Assembly (NCBI GenBank): GCA_016866215.1
Contig: VGNE01000002.1
Span: forward strand, 1 to 64,000
Length of the DNA: 64,000 bases
Origin: Chloroflexota bacterium
Lineage (GTDB): Bacteria > Chloroflexota > Anaerolineae > Anaerolineales > Villigracilaceae
Direction: 5' to 3'
This document shows positions 32,621 through 41,001 of this stretch, piece after piece (the first letter of the stretch is position 1; each line of letters starts with the position of its first letter). Position numbers and translations under genes: made by a program. The notes beneath the pieces were generated by a model. That model did no database searches. It was given only the letters and a program-made list of their open reading frames with translations, and was not told the origin of the DNA.

Positions 32621-33234
32621 AATGTCACCTTGCGATGATGCACACGTAAATGTTCCGCTGAAATAATCGCATATACCTTTCCCACGGTATCATCCAGATG
32701 AAAATCCTGATTGACGATCACATAATCGAAGGCTTCAATCCGCGATAACTCCTTGCGCGCCGTGGCAATCCGCAGGGATAAAGAGTCAGCCGTTTCGGTC
32801 TTGCGCTCGCGCAAACGGTGTTCCAACTCATCTTCATTTTCACAGGTAATAAAGATCAACAAAGCCTCGGGGGCAAGTTTACGAACACTTTCCGCGCCTT
32901 GCACATCGAGGCGCATGACTACATCCTTGCCGCTTGCAAGCGCCTCCCGCACCTGCGCCATCGGAATGCCTTTGTAATCGCCGTACACCATTGCATATTC
33001 GATCAATTCATTCTCTTCGATCATGCGCGCAAATTCAGCCTTCGAAACAAACCAGTAATCCTTGCCGTCGATTTCGTTCTCACGTTTTTCACGTGTGGTG
33101 GCGGTCACAACAAAGTGAAATGGGAATCCGCGATCCATCATACGCTGGACGATTGAATCTTTTCCAACACCGGATGGGCCGGATATAACGATTAACAACG
33201 GTTGGGATTTGCGGAGTTCGAATGTTTTGGACAT
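32617..33234 (-). CDS. gmk: Guanylate kinase
   Basis: A 205-residue enzyme that phosphorylates GMP to GDP. The P-loop GPSGVGKDSIV (about 19-29) is followed by the GMP-binding region FVVTATTREKRENEIDGKDY (about 41-60). Later blocks include VVMRLDVQGAESVRKL. The length is typical. No Shine-Dalgarno is seen; a TAAAAT -10-like box lies 6-7 bases before the ATG, so the message may be leaderless. A damaged insertion sequence begins about 45 bases upstream and may have replaced the original promoter region. Confidence 0.94.
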   Translation of the reverse strand: MSKTFELRKSQPLLIVISGPSGVGKDSIVQRMMDRGFPFHFVVTATTREKRENEIDGKDYWFVSKAEFARMIEENELIEYAMVYGDYKGIPMAQVREALASGKDVVMRLDVQGAESVRKLAPEALLIFITCENEDELEHRLRERKTETADSLSLRIATARKELSRIEAFDYVIVNQDFHLDDTVGKVYAIISAEHLRVHHRKVTL

Positions 33235-33302
33235 TCATCTATTTTACCAAAAAGGAACGGCTGAGTTCTACTTCCGATTTGCATCACGGTATATGTTACT
33301 TT

Positions 33303-33325
33303 CCGATAGGCAAAAAAGCCTATCG
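33303..33325 (+). promoter_or_regulatory. Hairpin over the transposase ribosome-binding region
   Basis: CCGATAGGC (33303-33311) and GCCTATCGG (33317-33325) form a perfect 9-bp stem with a 5-base A loop. The stem ends inside the GGAGGAGC Shine-Dalgarno that precedes the ATG at 33336. Such hairpins in insertion sequences can limit translation from read-through transcripts; that role is inferred. Confidence 0.55.
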
Positions 33326-33335
33326 GAGGAGCAAC

Positions 33336-34534
33336 ATGATGAGCCTGAAAAGCAAGCGCGAGTTGTTGGAAGTTGTGCGACCACGATACCTGAAAGCGAG
33401 CAAGGTTGAAAAGCAAAAGATGCTGGACGAGTTTACGTCTGCGACTGGCTATCATCGCAAACATGCGATCCGTGTGCTAAAAAACCAAGTTCAAGTTCAA
33501 AACCACCTTAAAGGGAAAACCAAAACCTACCAAACCATCTATCGTGGCGAAGTGGTGCGGGCGCTTGAGCAGATCTGGGAGATCTACGGACACCTCTGTT
33601 CCAAACGTTTGCAACCATTCTTACCAGAAGCCATTAAAGCGCTGGAGCGTTGTCAGGAAATCCAACTTTCCAAAGACACAAAAGAACTGCTCTCCCTGGC
33701 ACCGCCCGCCAGGGCAGGTGTGAAAATCAGTTCAGCCAGTATAGATCGCTGCTTGTGTCCTGTTCGAATCAAGACGCGGCACGGCTTGAGCACCACCAAA
33801 CCTGGCAGCCTGCTTAAAAAGTCAATTCCAGTACGCACCTTTACCGAATGGAGCGAAGAACAACCTGGCTTTATGGAAATTGACCTTGTCGCACACTGCG
33901 GAGATAGCACAGCAGGGCAATTTTTGAACACCTTGACCTGTACCGACGTGTGTACAGGTTGGGCCGATATAACGGGGCTGCCACGTCGTTCGCAAGAAGC
34001 AGTTTCTGAAGCCATACACCTCATGCGCCAAAGACTGCCCTTTCCTTTGCTCGGCATTGATTCGGACAATGGCAGTGAATTCATCAATGATTTGTTGTAC
34101 CGCTACTGCCTGGATGAGAAGATCACTTTTACCCGTTCTCGTCCATACAAGAAAAACGATCAGGCGCATGTCGAGCAAAAGAATTGGTCCGTCATACGGC
34201 ATACCGTTGGTTATGACCGCTGGGAAACAGAGCAGGAACTTGCTCTCCTTGAAAGTATTTATGACGATTTACGGCTCTACATCAATTTCTTTCAACCGTC
34301 TTTCAAATTGATGGCTAAAGCCTGTACTGAGCCTGTCGAAGTGAACGCATTGGCAACAAGACCATCAAACGGTATGATACAGCCAGGACCCCTTACCAGC
34401 GTGTACTCGAACGCAAAGATATTTCTTTGGAGGCCAAAGCACGGCTCATGAACTTGTATATCCAACTTAATCCTGCTGATCTTCGCCGCCGGATTGATCA
34501 GAAAACTGCCCAACTTTGGAAAATTTCTCGGTAA
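33336..34534 (+). pseudogene. Transposase (integrase catalytic core), frameshifted
   Basis: The frame starts at the ATG after GGAGGAGC. The N-terminal helix-turn-helix (RPRYLKASKVEKQKMLDEF; TGYHRKHAIRVLKN) is followed by an rve-type core with MEIDLVAHCGD, GIDSDNGSEFIND and QKNWSVIRHTVGYDR (a DDE pattern). At 34320-34342 a 23-base repeat is inserted after MAK. The frame then shifts and stops early at 34451. Without the insert the frame continues ERIGNKTIKRYDTARTPYQR and ends QLWKISR at 34534. The element is therefore probably inactive in this copy. Confidence 0.82.
34320..34342 (-). repeat. 23-bp dispersed repeat inserted in the transposase
   Basis: On the minus strand the insert reads ACTTCGACAGG then CTCAGTACAGGC. 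The same core halves recur, spaced apart, around 48541-48593 and in altered form at 49395-49434. In the transposase it encodes ACTEPVEV and shifts the frame. Confidence 0.7.
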
Positions 34535-34651
34535 CATTTTCTTGTGATGCAACGTTATCGTCATAGTAACATTTTATCTTGATGCATTACGCGCGTGCAT
34601 AGACCGCAGACGATAGACTGCTATAGTCAGTCGGTTGTATTCATTAAACTT

Positions 34652-35572
34652 CTATTCCAAGTAGTCACACCAACCCTCATACTTCTTTATCTTGCCGCGA
34701 ATCGCATCATGATACACATTCTGGATCTCGCGCGTTATCCTGCCAGATTTTCCATCGCCGATCTTACGGAAATCAATTTCACTCAAGCCGATGCACTCAG
34801 CGGCAGTACCGCACACAAAGACTTCGTCCGCGATGTAGAGCTGGTCGCGTGAAATCGGCTGTTCCAAAATCCTGTATCCCAAATCCTGCGCAATCGTATG
34901 AATGGAATGACGTGTAATCCCTTCCAATACCGGCGCAGTGGAGGGCGTGATAATTTTGCCATGACGCACGACAAAAAGATTCTCGCCCGTGCATTCCGCA
35001 ATATATCCCTGCGGATCAAGCATGATTGCTTCTTCAAATCCCAAACGCTGCGACTCGGTCTTGGCAAGAATACTGTTGGCATAATTACCCGATATCTTGG
35101 CTTTGGTCATCATCACGTTCGGGTGATGGCGTGTGAAAGATGAAATATTCGCGCGAATGCCTTTTTCCAACGCTTCATCGCCAAGATAATTGTTCCACTC
35201 CCACACGGCAATCGCGAGGCTGGGCTTGCCACTGTCCACATTCAAATTCCAGCCGCCACCATCCAGATACATTAACGGGCGAATATAGCAATCCTTAAAC
35301 CCGTTGACTCGCACGGTTTCCCTGATCGCCTCACTGACCTGATCCACTGTCCACGGAAATTCGCGGAAGCCCAACACTCGCGCCGAGTCAAGCAGACGTT
35401 CGATGTGTTCCTTCAAGCGAAAGACCGCAGGTCCCTTGTCTGTGTTGTATGCGCGAATGCCTTCGAACACCGCCGCGCCGTAATGCAGCGCGGGCGTCAG
35501 CATATGAATGGTGGCTTTCTCGAACGGTACCATTTCGCCGTTCATCCAGATGAATTTCGATTCCATGCCCAT
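34652..35572 (-). CDS. ilvE: Branched-chain amino acid aminotransferase
   Basis: A 306-residue class IV PLP transaminase that makes the last step to Val, Leu and Ile. It has IWMNGEMVPFEKATIHMLTP at the start. The PLP lysine lies in MMTKAKISGNYANS (about 153-166). EAIMLDPQGYIAECTGEN (about 180-197) and VFVCGTAAE follow. A GGAG site precedes the ATG. It is the last gene of the ilv/leu superoperon. Confidence 0.95.
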   Translation of the reverse strand: MGMESKFIWMNGEMVPFEKATIHMLTPALHYGAAVFEGIRAYNTDKGPAVFRLKEHIERLLDSARVLGFREFPWTVDQVSEAIRETVRVNGFKDCYIRPLMYLDGGGWNLNVDSGKPSLAIAVWEWNNYLGDEALEKGIRANISSFTRHHPNVMMTKAKISGNYANSILAKTESQRLGFEEAIMLDPQGYIAECTGENLFVVRHGKIITPSTAPVLEGITRHSIHTIAQDLGYRILEQPISRDQLYIADEVFVCGTAAECIGLSEIDFRKIGDGKSGRITREIQNVYHDAIRGKIKKYEGWCDYLE

Positions 35573-35594
35573 GATAATTTCTCCTTTTTAATTT

Positions 35595-35641
35595 GGAGTG
35601 CGGGAGCAAGCTCCCGCACCGACAGCTTGCTGTCGGACTCC
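35595..35641. repeat. Cloverleaf-like palindromic repeat between leuB and ilvE
   Basis: Outer arms GGAGT (35595-35599) and ACTCC (35637-35641) enclose two perfect hairpins. The first is GTGCGGGAGC with GCTCCCGCAC (35598-35619, 2-base loop). The second is CGACAGC with GCTGTCG (35620-35635, 2-base loop). It could act as a processing or pausing site between leuB and ilvE, or be a dispersed palindrome. Confidence 0.7.
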
Positions 35642-35646
35642 AGAGT

Positions 35647-36705
35647 TTAGATTCTTTTGATAATTTCATCCGCCATCTGGCGGGTCGTTAACTTGCCACC
35701 GATGTCTGTAGTGCGTGCACCAGCGGTAATTGTTTGTTCAACAGCCTTTTCAATCACGACGGCTTCCGCTTCAAGTTTCAACGAATGGCGAAGCAACATT
35801 GCCGTTGAAAGGATCGTACCAATTGGATTTGCGATTCCCTTGCCTGCAATATCTGGCGCTGACCCGTGGATCGGTTCAAACAACCCGACAGTTGATTCGC
35901 CCAAACTGGCAGAGGGCAGCATCCCCATTGACCCTGCCAAGATCGAGGCCTCGTCCGTGAGAATATCGCCGAACATATTCTCCGTGACGACTACATCCAT
36001 CCAGGCGGGATCAGTGATCAGCCGCATGGATGTAGTATCCACGAGCATGTGCTCGAGTTCCACATCTTTATTTTCCGCGCCAACTTCGGTTGCGATCTGA
36101 CGCCACAAACGAGATGACTCTAAAACATTGGCTTTATCCACCGAAGTCACTTTTTTCCTGCGGCCTTTCGCCAGCTTGAACGCAAGTTCCATCACGCGCT
36201 TAATTTCGTAATCATAATATTCAAGGGTATCCACAGCGCGCTCACGGCCATCTTTGATGTCGCGCCCCTTGGGCCAGCCGAAGTATAGTCCGCCAGTAAG
36301 TTCGCGCACGACGAGAATATCCACGCCTTGCAATTTCTCAGGCTTGAGCGGTGACCACTCCATCAGCGCAGGATGTACTTTGACAGGGCGTAAATTTGCG
36401 AATACGCCGAGACCTTTTCGCAAGGCGAGCAGTCCACGCTCGGGGCGGTCTTTCGCGGCAGGGTCATCCCATTTGGGTCCGCCCACCGCGCCAAGCAAAA
36501 CCGCATCCGCAGACTGGCAATCGGCGAGGGTTTCATCGGTCAACGATGAGTTGTATTTATCAATCGAACAACCGCCCATCAGGCGTTCTGTGAAATTGAA
36601 TGTGTGATTATATTTGCTGGCGATGAAGTCCAGCACGCGCACGGCTTCAGCGACCACTTCGGGTCCAATGCCGTCGCCGGGGAGGAGGGTTATTTTGAAT
36701 GTCAT
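35647..36705 (-). CDS. leuB: 3-isopropylmalate dehydrogenase
   Basis: A 352-residue enzyme that oxidatively decarboxylates 3-isopropylmalate; with cimA it may also act on citramalate-derived methylmalate. It opens [20 protein letters not shown]. It has [17 protein letters not shown] (about 134-150), the catalytic Lys in [16 protein letters not shown], and a metal/NAD block ending [17 protein letters not shown]. The length is normal. GGAG lies 5 bases before ATG. The gap to ilvE holds a palindromic repeat. Confidence 0.95.
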   Translation of the reverse strand: MTFKITLLPGDGIGPEVVAEAVRVLDFIASKYNHTFNFTERLMGGCSIDKYNSSLTDETLADCQSADAVLLGAVGGPKWDDPAAKDRPERGLLALRKGLGVFANLRPVKVHPALMEWSPLKPEKLQGVDILVVRELTGGLYFGWPKGRDIKDGRERAVDTLEYYDYEIKRVMELAFKLAKGRRKKVTSVDKANVLESSRLWRQIATEVGAENKDVELEHMLVDTTSMRLITDPAWMDVVVTENMFGDILTDEASILAGSMGMLPSASLGESTVGLFEPIHGSAPDIAGKGIANPIGTILSTAMLLRHSLKLEAEAVVIEKAVEQTITAGARTTDIGGKLTTRQMADEIIKRI

Positions 36706-36725
36706 TATTCTCCGATTTACGATTT

Positions 36726-36782
36726 CGTGTTGCGTGTTGCGTAACTTGTGTACGTGTCTACCTGTTTCCGTGTCTACTTGTC
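36726..36782. repeat. Short degenerate tandem repeats (7-mer and 8-mer)
   Basis: Between leuB and cimA, heptamers of GTGTTGC type (about 36727-36742) are followed by octamers of TACCTGTY type (about 36750-36781). The same two word families recur in several other intergenic gaps of this window. Confidence 0.65.
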
Positions 36783-36789
36783 CACGCCC

Positions 36790-38346
36790 TCAATGCGCCA
36801 CCATCAGCCCATATTCCATTGAATCGGCCAACGCGCGCCAGGAGGCTTCGATGATATTTGTGCTTGCGCCGACAGTGCTCCAGCGGCCTGTGCTGTTGCG
36901 CGTGTCGATCAATACGCGGGTGATGGCTTCGGTACCATGGTCGGAATCGAGGATGCGGACTTTGTAATCGGATAGATAGAATTTAGCAATCTGCGGGTAA
37001 TAACCGGCCAAAGCCTTTCGCAATGCGTTATCCAGCGCATTGACGGGACCATTGCCCTCGGCGGCAGTGTGAAGCACTTCGCCTTGCACGCGGACTTTGA
37101 CCATCGCTTCAGCGAAGATACCGCGCATGTCACGGTGCTCGACGTTGACAAAAAAATCAATCAGTTCAAACGGAGGTTTATAGCCGTATTCCTGTCGCTT
37201 CAACATCATGGCCACGGATGCTTCGGCAGCTTCGAAGGAGAAACCGCGCGATTCAAGTTCCTTGATGTCATTGAGCACGCCAACGACTTCTTCACCTTCC
37301 ACTTCCACGCCGTGTTCTTCGGCTTTGCTTAATAAATTACCGCGACCTGAAAGATCAGAGACAACCACGCGCATTTTATTGCCGATCTTTTCCGGCTCGA
37401 TGTGTTGATACGATTGCGGCGAACGTCTCATCGCGGCGACGTGCACGCCGCCTTTATGCGCGAATGCAGATTTACCAACAAACGGCAAATGTTCATCGGG
37501 CGTGAGGTTGGCTACCTCCGCCACGAAATGCGAGAGTTCATATAAATGTTCCAGCTTTCCTGCGGGCAAACATTGATAGCCCATTTTGAGTTCAAGATCA
37601 GCCATGATGGAAATTAAGTTGGCATTGCCGCAGCGTTCACCCACGCCATTGATCGTGCCTTGCACTTGAATTGCGCCCTCGCGAATCGCCGTCAACGAGT
37701 TGACCACGGCACACTCGCCGTCGTTATGGGTGTGGATCCCGAATGGGGTTTTTATGACCAGTTTGAGGTTGCGAATGATGCGTTCCACTTCCCAGGGCAA
37801 TGTCCCGCCGTTGGTATCGCATAAAATGACTGTTTCCGCGCCGCCGCGAATCGCCGCGCGTAAAGTTTCGAGCGCGTAGGATGAATCCGCTTTGTAGCCG
37901 TCGAAGAAATGTTCGGCGTCATAGATGACACGCTTATTGTTTGATTTGAGATAAGCGACAGACTGCTCGATGATGCGAAGGTTATCTTCAGGCGTTGTTT
38001 GTAAAACTTCCTTAACGTGCAACGTCCACGTTTTTCCAAAGATGGTGCAGACAGGCGTGTTGGAATCAAGCAGGGCTTTGATGTTGGCGTCATCTTCGGG
38101 TCCGCCTTTGACACGACATGTTGAACCAAACGCAGCAATCAGCGCATTCTTCCACTGCATATCGCGGGCACGTTCGAAAAACTCAACATCCTTTGGATTT
38201 GAGCCAGGCCAGCCGCCTTCGATGAGGGCTACGCCGATGTCATCGAGTTTTTGCGCGATGCGGATTTTGTCATTGCTCGAAAGCGTAAAGCCTTCGGATT
38301 GAGTCCCATCGCGCAGGGTGGTGTCGTAGATTTGGATTTGGGTCAT
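36790..38346 (-). CDS. cimA: Citramalate synthase
   Basis: A 518-residue HMGL-family enzyme that condenses pyruvate and acetyl-CoA to citramalate, opening a threonine-independent route to 2-oxobutyrate and isoleucine. It starts MTQIQIYDTTLRDGTQSEGF. The lyase core includes EGGWPGSNPKDVEFFE, VILCDTNGGTLPWEVE and the metal site FGIHTHNDGECAVVNS (about 201-216). GVHVAAMRRSPQSYQHI matches the CimA subgroup and not LeuA. The C-terminal regulatory domain (about 380-515) is present. leuB, leuC and leuD in the same operon can carry the following steps. Confidence 0.93.
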   Translation of the reverse strand: MTQIQIYDTTLRDGTQSEGFTLSSNDKIRIAQKLDDIGVALIEGGWPGSNPKDVEFFERARDMQWKNALIAAFGSTCRVKGGPEDDANIKALLDSNTPVCTIFGKTWTLHVKEVLQTTPEDNLRIIEQSVAYLKSNNKRVIYDAEHFFDGYKADSSYALETLRAAIRGGAETVILCDTNGGTLPWEVERIIRNLKLVIKTPFGIHTHNDGECAVVNSLTAIREGAIQVQGTINGVGERCGNANLISIMADLELKMGYQCLPAGKLEHLYELSHFVAEVANLTPDEHLPFVGKSAFAHKGGVHVAAMRRSPQSYQHIEPEKIGNKMRVVVSDLSGRGNLLSKAEEHGVEVEGEEVVGVLNDIKELESRGFSFEAAEASVAMMLKRQEYGYKPPFELIDFFVNVEHRDMRGIFAEAMVKVRVQGEVLHTAAEGNGPVNALDNALRKALAGYYPQIAKFYLSDYKVRILDSDHGTEAITRVLIDTRNSTGRWSTVGASTNIIEASWRALADSMEYGLMVAH

Positions 38347-38406
38347 ATATTACCTGTTGCGTATTTCGTGGTGCGTGTTGCGTAAAAAAACGGAACACGC
38401 TACACG

Positions 38407-38991
38407 CTACACATTGGATGCCTCAAACTCTGCAATCTGTTTCTCGAAACCCAAGATGTAGCCGAGTTCGTCCACGCCATTTAGTAAACACGTTTTGTTA
38501 AATGGATCAATCGGGAAAGTGACGGAACCTCCAGGGTAGGATAATGTTTGGGTCGCAAGGTCAACTGTCAGTTCGGCGCGAGGCGCTTCTTCCACAAGGT
38601 CAAAAAGCATTTTGTGAGTCGCGTCATCCACAATGATCGGGATGAGTCCATTCTTCAAAGAGTTGTTGCGGAAGATGTCTGCGAAGGATGTGGAAATGAC
38701 GGCGCGGAAGCCGTAACTGGTGAGCGCCCACGGGGCATGTTCGCGGCTCGAACCGCACCCGAAGTTGTCTCCTGCTAAAAGAATTTGACAGCCCTTTGAC
38801 TCGGGCTTATTGATGATGAAATCTGTTTTGATGGATTTGTCATCGTTATAGCGCCAGTTGAAAAAGAGCGCGTCGGCAAGATTGTTCTTATCTGTGACTT
38901 TCAAGAACTGCGCGGGGATGATCTGATCCGTGTCAATGTCGTTGACGGGCAGAGGCATGACGCGGGAGGTGAGGGTGGTGAAATTTGCCAT
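38407..38991 (-). CDS. leuD: 3-isopropylmalate dehydratase small subunit
   Basis: A 194-residue swivel-domain subunit that pairs with LeuC. It has the conserved VNDIDTDQIIPAQFLK (about 17-32) and the block AGDNFGCGSSREHAPWALTSYG (in parts, about 73-94) with the substrate-gripping GSSREHA. The length fits the LeuD family. It sits between cimA and leuC. The upstream gap holds a large palindromic doublet repeat. Confidence 0.95.
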   Translation of the reverse strand: MANFTTLTSRVMPLPVNDIDTDQIIPAQFLKVTDKNNLADALFFNWRYNDDKSIKTDFIINKPESKGCQILLAGDNFGCGSSREHAPWALTSYGFRAVISTSFADIFRNNSLKNGLIPIIVDDATHKMLFDLVEEAPRAELTVDLATQTLSYPGGSVTFPIDPFNKTCLLNGVDELGYILGFEKQIAEFEASNV

Positions 38992-39031
38992 AGTTGATTT
39001 CCGATTTTTGATTTACGATTGATGATTACTC

Positions 39032-39156
39032 CGCTGGTTGAGTAGCCCCGAATGCTCTGTGAGGGGCGTATCGAAACCAGCAATGATAGGTAAACTTTAA
39101 ATTTCGAGATGTGGTCTCGATACGTGTCTCGCTATCGCTCGACACTACTCGACCAC
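39032..39156. repeat. Palindromic doublet repeat, copy B
   Basis: Between leuD and leuC. The left half runs GCTGGTTGAGTAG...CGTATCGAAACCAGC (39032-39080). The right half runs TGGTCTCGATACG...CTACTCGACCACC, in inverted order. It has the same plan as the copies at 4310 and 40867. An operon transcript crossing it would fold into a long stem. Confidence 0.75.
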
Positions 39157-39173
39157 CATCATGAATTTAAATT

Positions 39174-40574
39174 TTAGACAACAGTACGCGGGTCCGTGAC
39201 GACTCCATTGATCGCTGTTGCCGCCGCAGTGACGGGGCTGGCTAAAAACGTGCGTCCGCCTTTGCCTTGCCTTCCTTCAAAATTGCGATTGCTGGTTGAG
39301 ACAGCATATTGACCTGGAGTTAATTGATCGGGATTCATCGCGATACACATGCTGCACCCTGCTTCGCGCCATTCACCGCCTGCTTCTTTGAAAATTTTAT
39401 CCAAGCCTTCCTGCTCGGCTTGCTTTTTAACATCTTGAGAACCAGGCACCACCATGAGACGTAAGCTATCCGCAACTTTGCGTCCCTTCAGCATTGCAGC
39501 GGCAAGACGTAAATCAGAGATACGTGAGTTGGTGCAACTGCCGATGAAAACCACATCCACTTTTTTGCCAAGCAGGGATTGACCAGGCTGTAAGCCCATG
39601 TAAGCCAATGCTTTTTCGAAGGCGGCTTTTTGTGATGGTTCAGTAAATGATTCAGTGGTGGGGACTCGATCTGTGATCTTCATGCCCATGCCAGGATTTG
39701 TGCCGTAGGTGATCATCGGTTCAAGTTCAGAAGCGTTGAGCATAATGGACTTGTCGTACGTCGCGCCTTCATCACTTGGCAATGTTTTCCAATACGCAAC
39801 GGCTTTGTCCCAGTCTGCGCCTTGTGGGGCGAACTCGCGTCCCTTGAGATATTCAAAGGTCACTTCATCGGGCGCGATCATGCCTGCGCGCGCGCCGCCT
39901 TCAATGGACATGTTGCAGATGGTCATGCGCTGTTCCATGGTCAAGCCGCGGATGGCTTCACCTGTGAACTCAAAGACGTGACCTGTTCCGCCGCCCACGC
40001 CGATTCTGGCAATGAGCGCGAGGATGATGTCTTTAGCTGAAACGCCATTTGCAAGTATGCCAATGACTCGAACTTCGTATGTCTTGGCTTTCCTTTGCAG
40101 CAAGCATTGAGTCGCAAGCACATGCTCCACTTCGGATGTGCCGATACCGAAAGCCAATGCGCCAAACGCGCCATGCGTAGCGGTGTGACTATCGCCGCAG
40201 ACGATGGTCATGCCTGGCTGGGTGCGTCCGAGTTCGGGGCCAATCACGTGGACAATGCCGCGGTGGGGACTGGTCATGCCATGCAAGGTGATCCCGAATT
40301 CAGCGGCGTTGGTTTCCATTTGCTTGATCTGCGCGGCGGCCATTGCGTCTGCAATGGGAACATCTATCGGCGTGGTTGGAATCGAATGATCCATCGTGGC
40401 GAGAGTTTTATCGGGGCGGCGGACTTTTAATCCGCGCTGACGCAGGCCCGTGAAAGCTTGCGGTGAGGTGACTTCGTGCACGAGGTGCAAGTCAATGTAG
40501 AGGACAGCTGGGGATTCAGGTTGTTCTGCGACAACGTGTAAGTCCCAGATTTTTTGGAAGAGAGTTTTGGGCAT
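39174..40574 (-). CDS. leuC: 3-isopropylmalate dehydratase large subunit
   Basis: A 466-residue aconitase-family subunit carrying a [4Fe-4S] cluster. It opens [20 protein letters not shown]. It has [21 protein letters not shown] (in parts, about 128-148) and the cluster ligands in [20 protein letters not shown] (Cys about 347) and [15 protein letters not shown] (Cys about 408 and 411). With LeuD it isomerises isopropylmalate and probably citramalate. The length is normal. Confidence 0.95.
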   Translation of the reverse strand: MPKTLFQKIWDLHVVAEQPESPAVLYIDLHLVHEVTSPQAFTGLRQRGLKVRRPDKTLATMDHSIPTTPIDVPIADAMAAAQIKQMETNAAEFGITLHGMTSPHRGIVHVIGPELGRTQPGMTIVCGDSHTATHGAFGALAFGIGTSEVEHVLATQCLLQRKAKTYEVRVIGILANGVSAKDIILALIARIGVGGGTGHVFEFTGEAIRGLTMEQRMTICNMSIEGGARAGMIAPDEVTFEYLKGREFAPQGADWDKAVAYWKTLPSDEGATYDKSIMLNASELEPMITYGTNPGMGMKITDRVPTTESFTEPSQKAAFEKALAYMGLQPGQSLLGKKVDVVFIGSCTNSRISDLRLAAAMLKGRKVADSLRLMVVPGSQDVKKQAEQEGLDKIFKEAGGEWREAGCSMCIAMNPDQLTPGQYAVSTSNRNFEGRQGKGGRTFLASPVTAAATAINGVVTDPRTVV

Positions 40575-40620
40575 AGGGTTATCAGTGAGTAGTAATCAGT
40601 GAACAGTTATCAGTTTTAAA

Positions 40621-40672
40621 GACGTGTTGCGTGTTGCGTGTTCCGTGCCTACCTGTCTACTTGTTTACCTGT
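40621..40672. repeat. Short degenerate tandem repeats (7-mer and 8-mer)
   Basis: GTGTTGC heptamers (about 40624-40642) run straight into TACCTGTC/TACTTGTT/TACCTGTT octamers (about 40650-40672) in the gap between the small ORF and leuC. Confidence 0.65.
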
Positions 40673-40677
40673 TTTCG

Positions 40678-40839
40678 TTACTCGCTTTCAGCAGAGTCGT
40701 CTGCATCGGTAATGGGAGCAGGTTCGGGCGCGGAAAAGAATCCGCTTGTATCCCAGCCAGATGGGATGGTTTGCGGTTCGGGAAAAGGGTTGTAGGCTGA
40801 GGTCTGGACAGTGTCCTGATTTTCATCTTGAGTGGTCAT
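40678..40839 (-). CDS. Small acidic protein of 53 residues in the leu operon
   Basis: An ATG at 40839 follows an AAAGGAGAAATTGAC ribosome site, as good as those of its neighbours. The product is 53 residues, strongly acidic, rich in Pro, Thr and Ser, with NPFPEPQTIPSGWDTSGFFS in the middle and DADDSAESE at the end. No family is recognised. It lies in line between leuA and leuC on the same strand, so it should be co-transcribed. It could be a leftover, a disordered partner or a regulator. Confidence 0.6.
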   Translation of the reverse strand: MTTQDENQDTVQTSAYNPFPEPQTIPSGWDTSGFFSAPEPAPITDADDSAESE

Positions 40840-40866
40840 GTCAATTTCTCCTTTTTATAAATACTC

Positions 40867-40991
40867 CGTTGGTTGAGTAGGGCGAGTGTTCTTCTCACCC
40901 GTATCGAAACCAACAAGTTATCAAAATACTTTTCATTCACTGGTGGTTTCGATACGCCCTGCGATGAACAAGCAGGGCTACTCAACCACCG
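40867..40991. repeat. Palindromic doublet repeat, copy C
   Basis: Between leuA and the small ORF. The left half is GTTGGTTGAGTAGGGCGAG...CCCGTATCGAAACCAAC. The right half is TGGTGGTTTCGATACGCCC...GGGCTACTCAACCACC. The plan is the same as copies A and B, but the internal arms differ, with compensating changes (GGGCGAG/CTCACCC and CCCTGC/GCAGGG) that keep pairing. Confidence 0.75.
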
Positions 40992-41001
40992 AGTTCCATA
41001 T

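Larger units (their letters stand above)
33279..34586 (+). mobile_element. Insertion sequence with integrase-type transposase, damaged
   Basis: The left end TTGCATCAC...ATGTTAC (33279-33299) matches, inverted, a right-end repeat at 34531-34552. A second, diverged inverted copy lies at 34566-34586. The internal gene encodes a DDE integrase-like transposase. The element sits between gmk and the ilv/leu operon end. The outermost right repeat could be an older end. No target duplication was established. Confidence 0.75.

Noticed and set aside
34600-34651. Possible terminator or target duplication at the right side of the insertion sequence
   Set aside because: The AGACCGC/AGACGAT/AGACTGC words are another short tandem repeat; no matching direct repeat was found at the left side.
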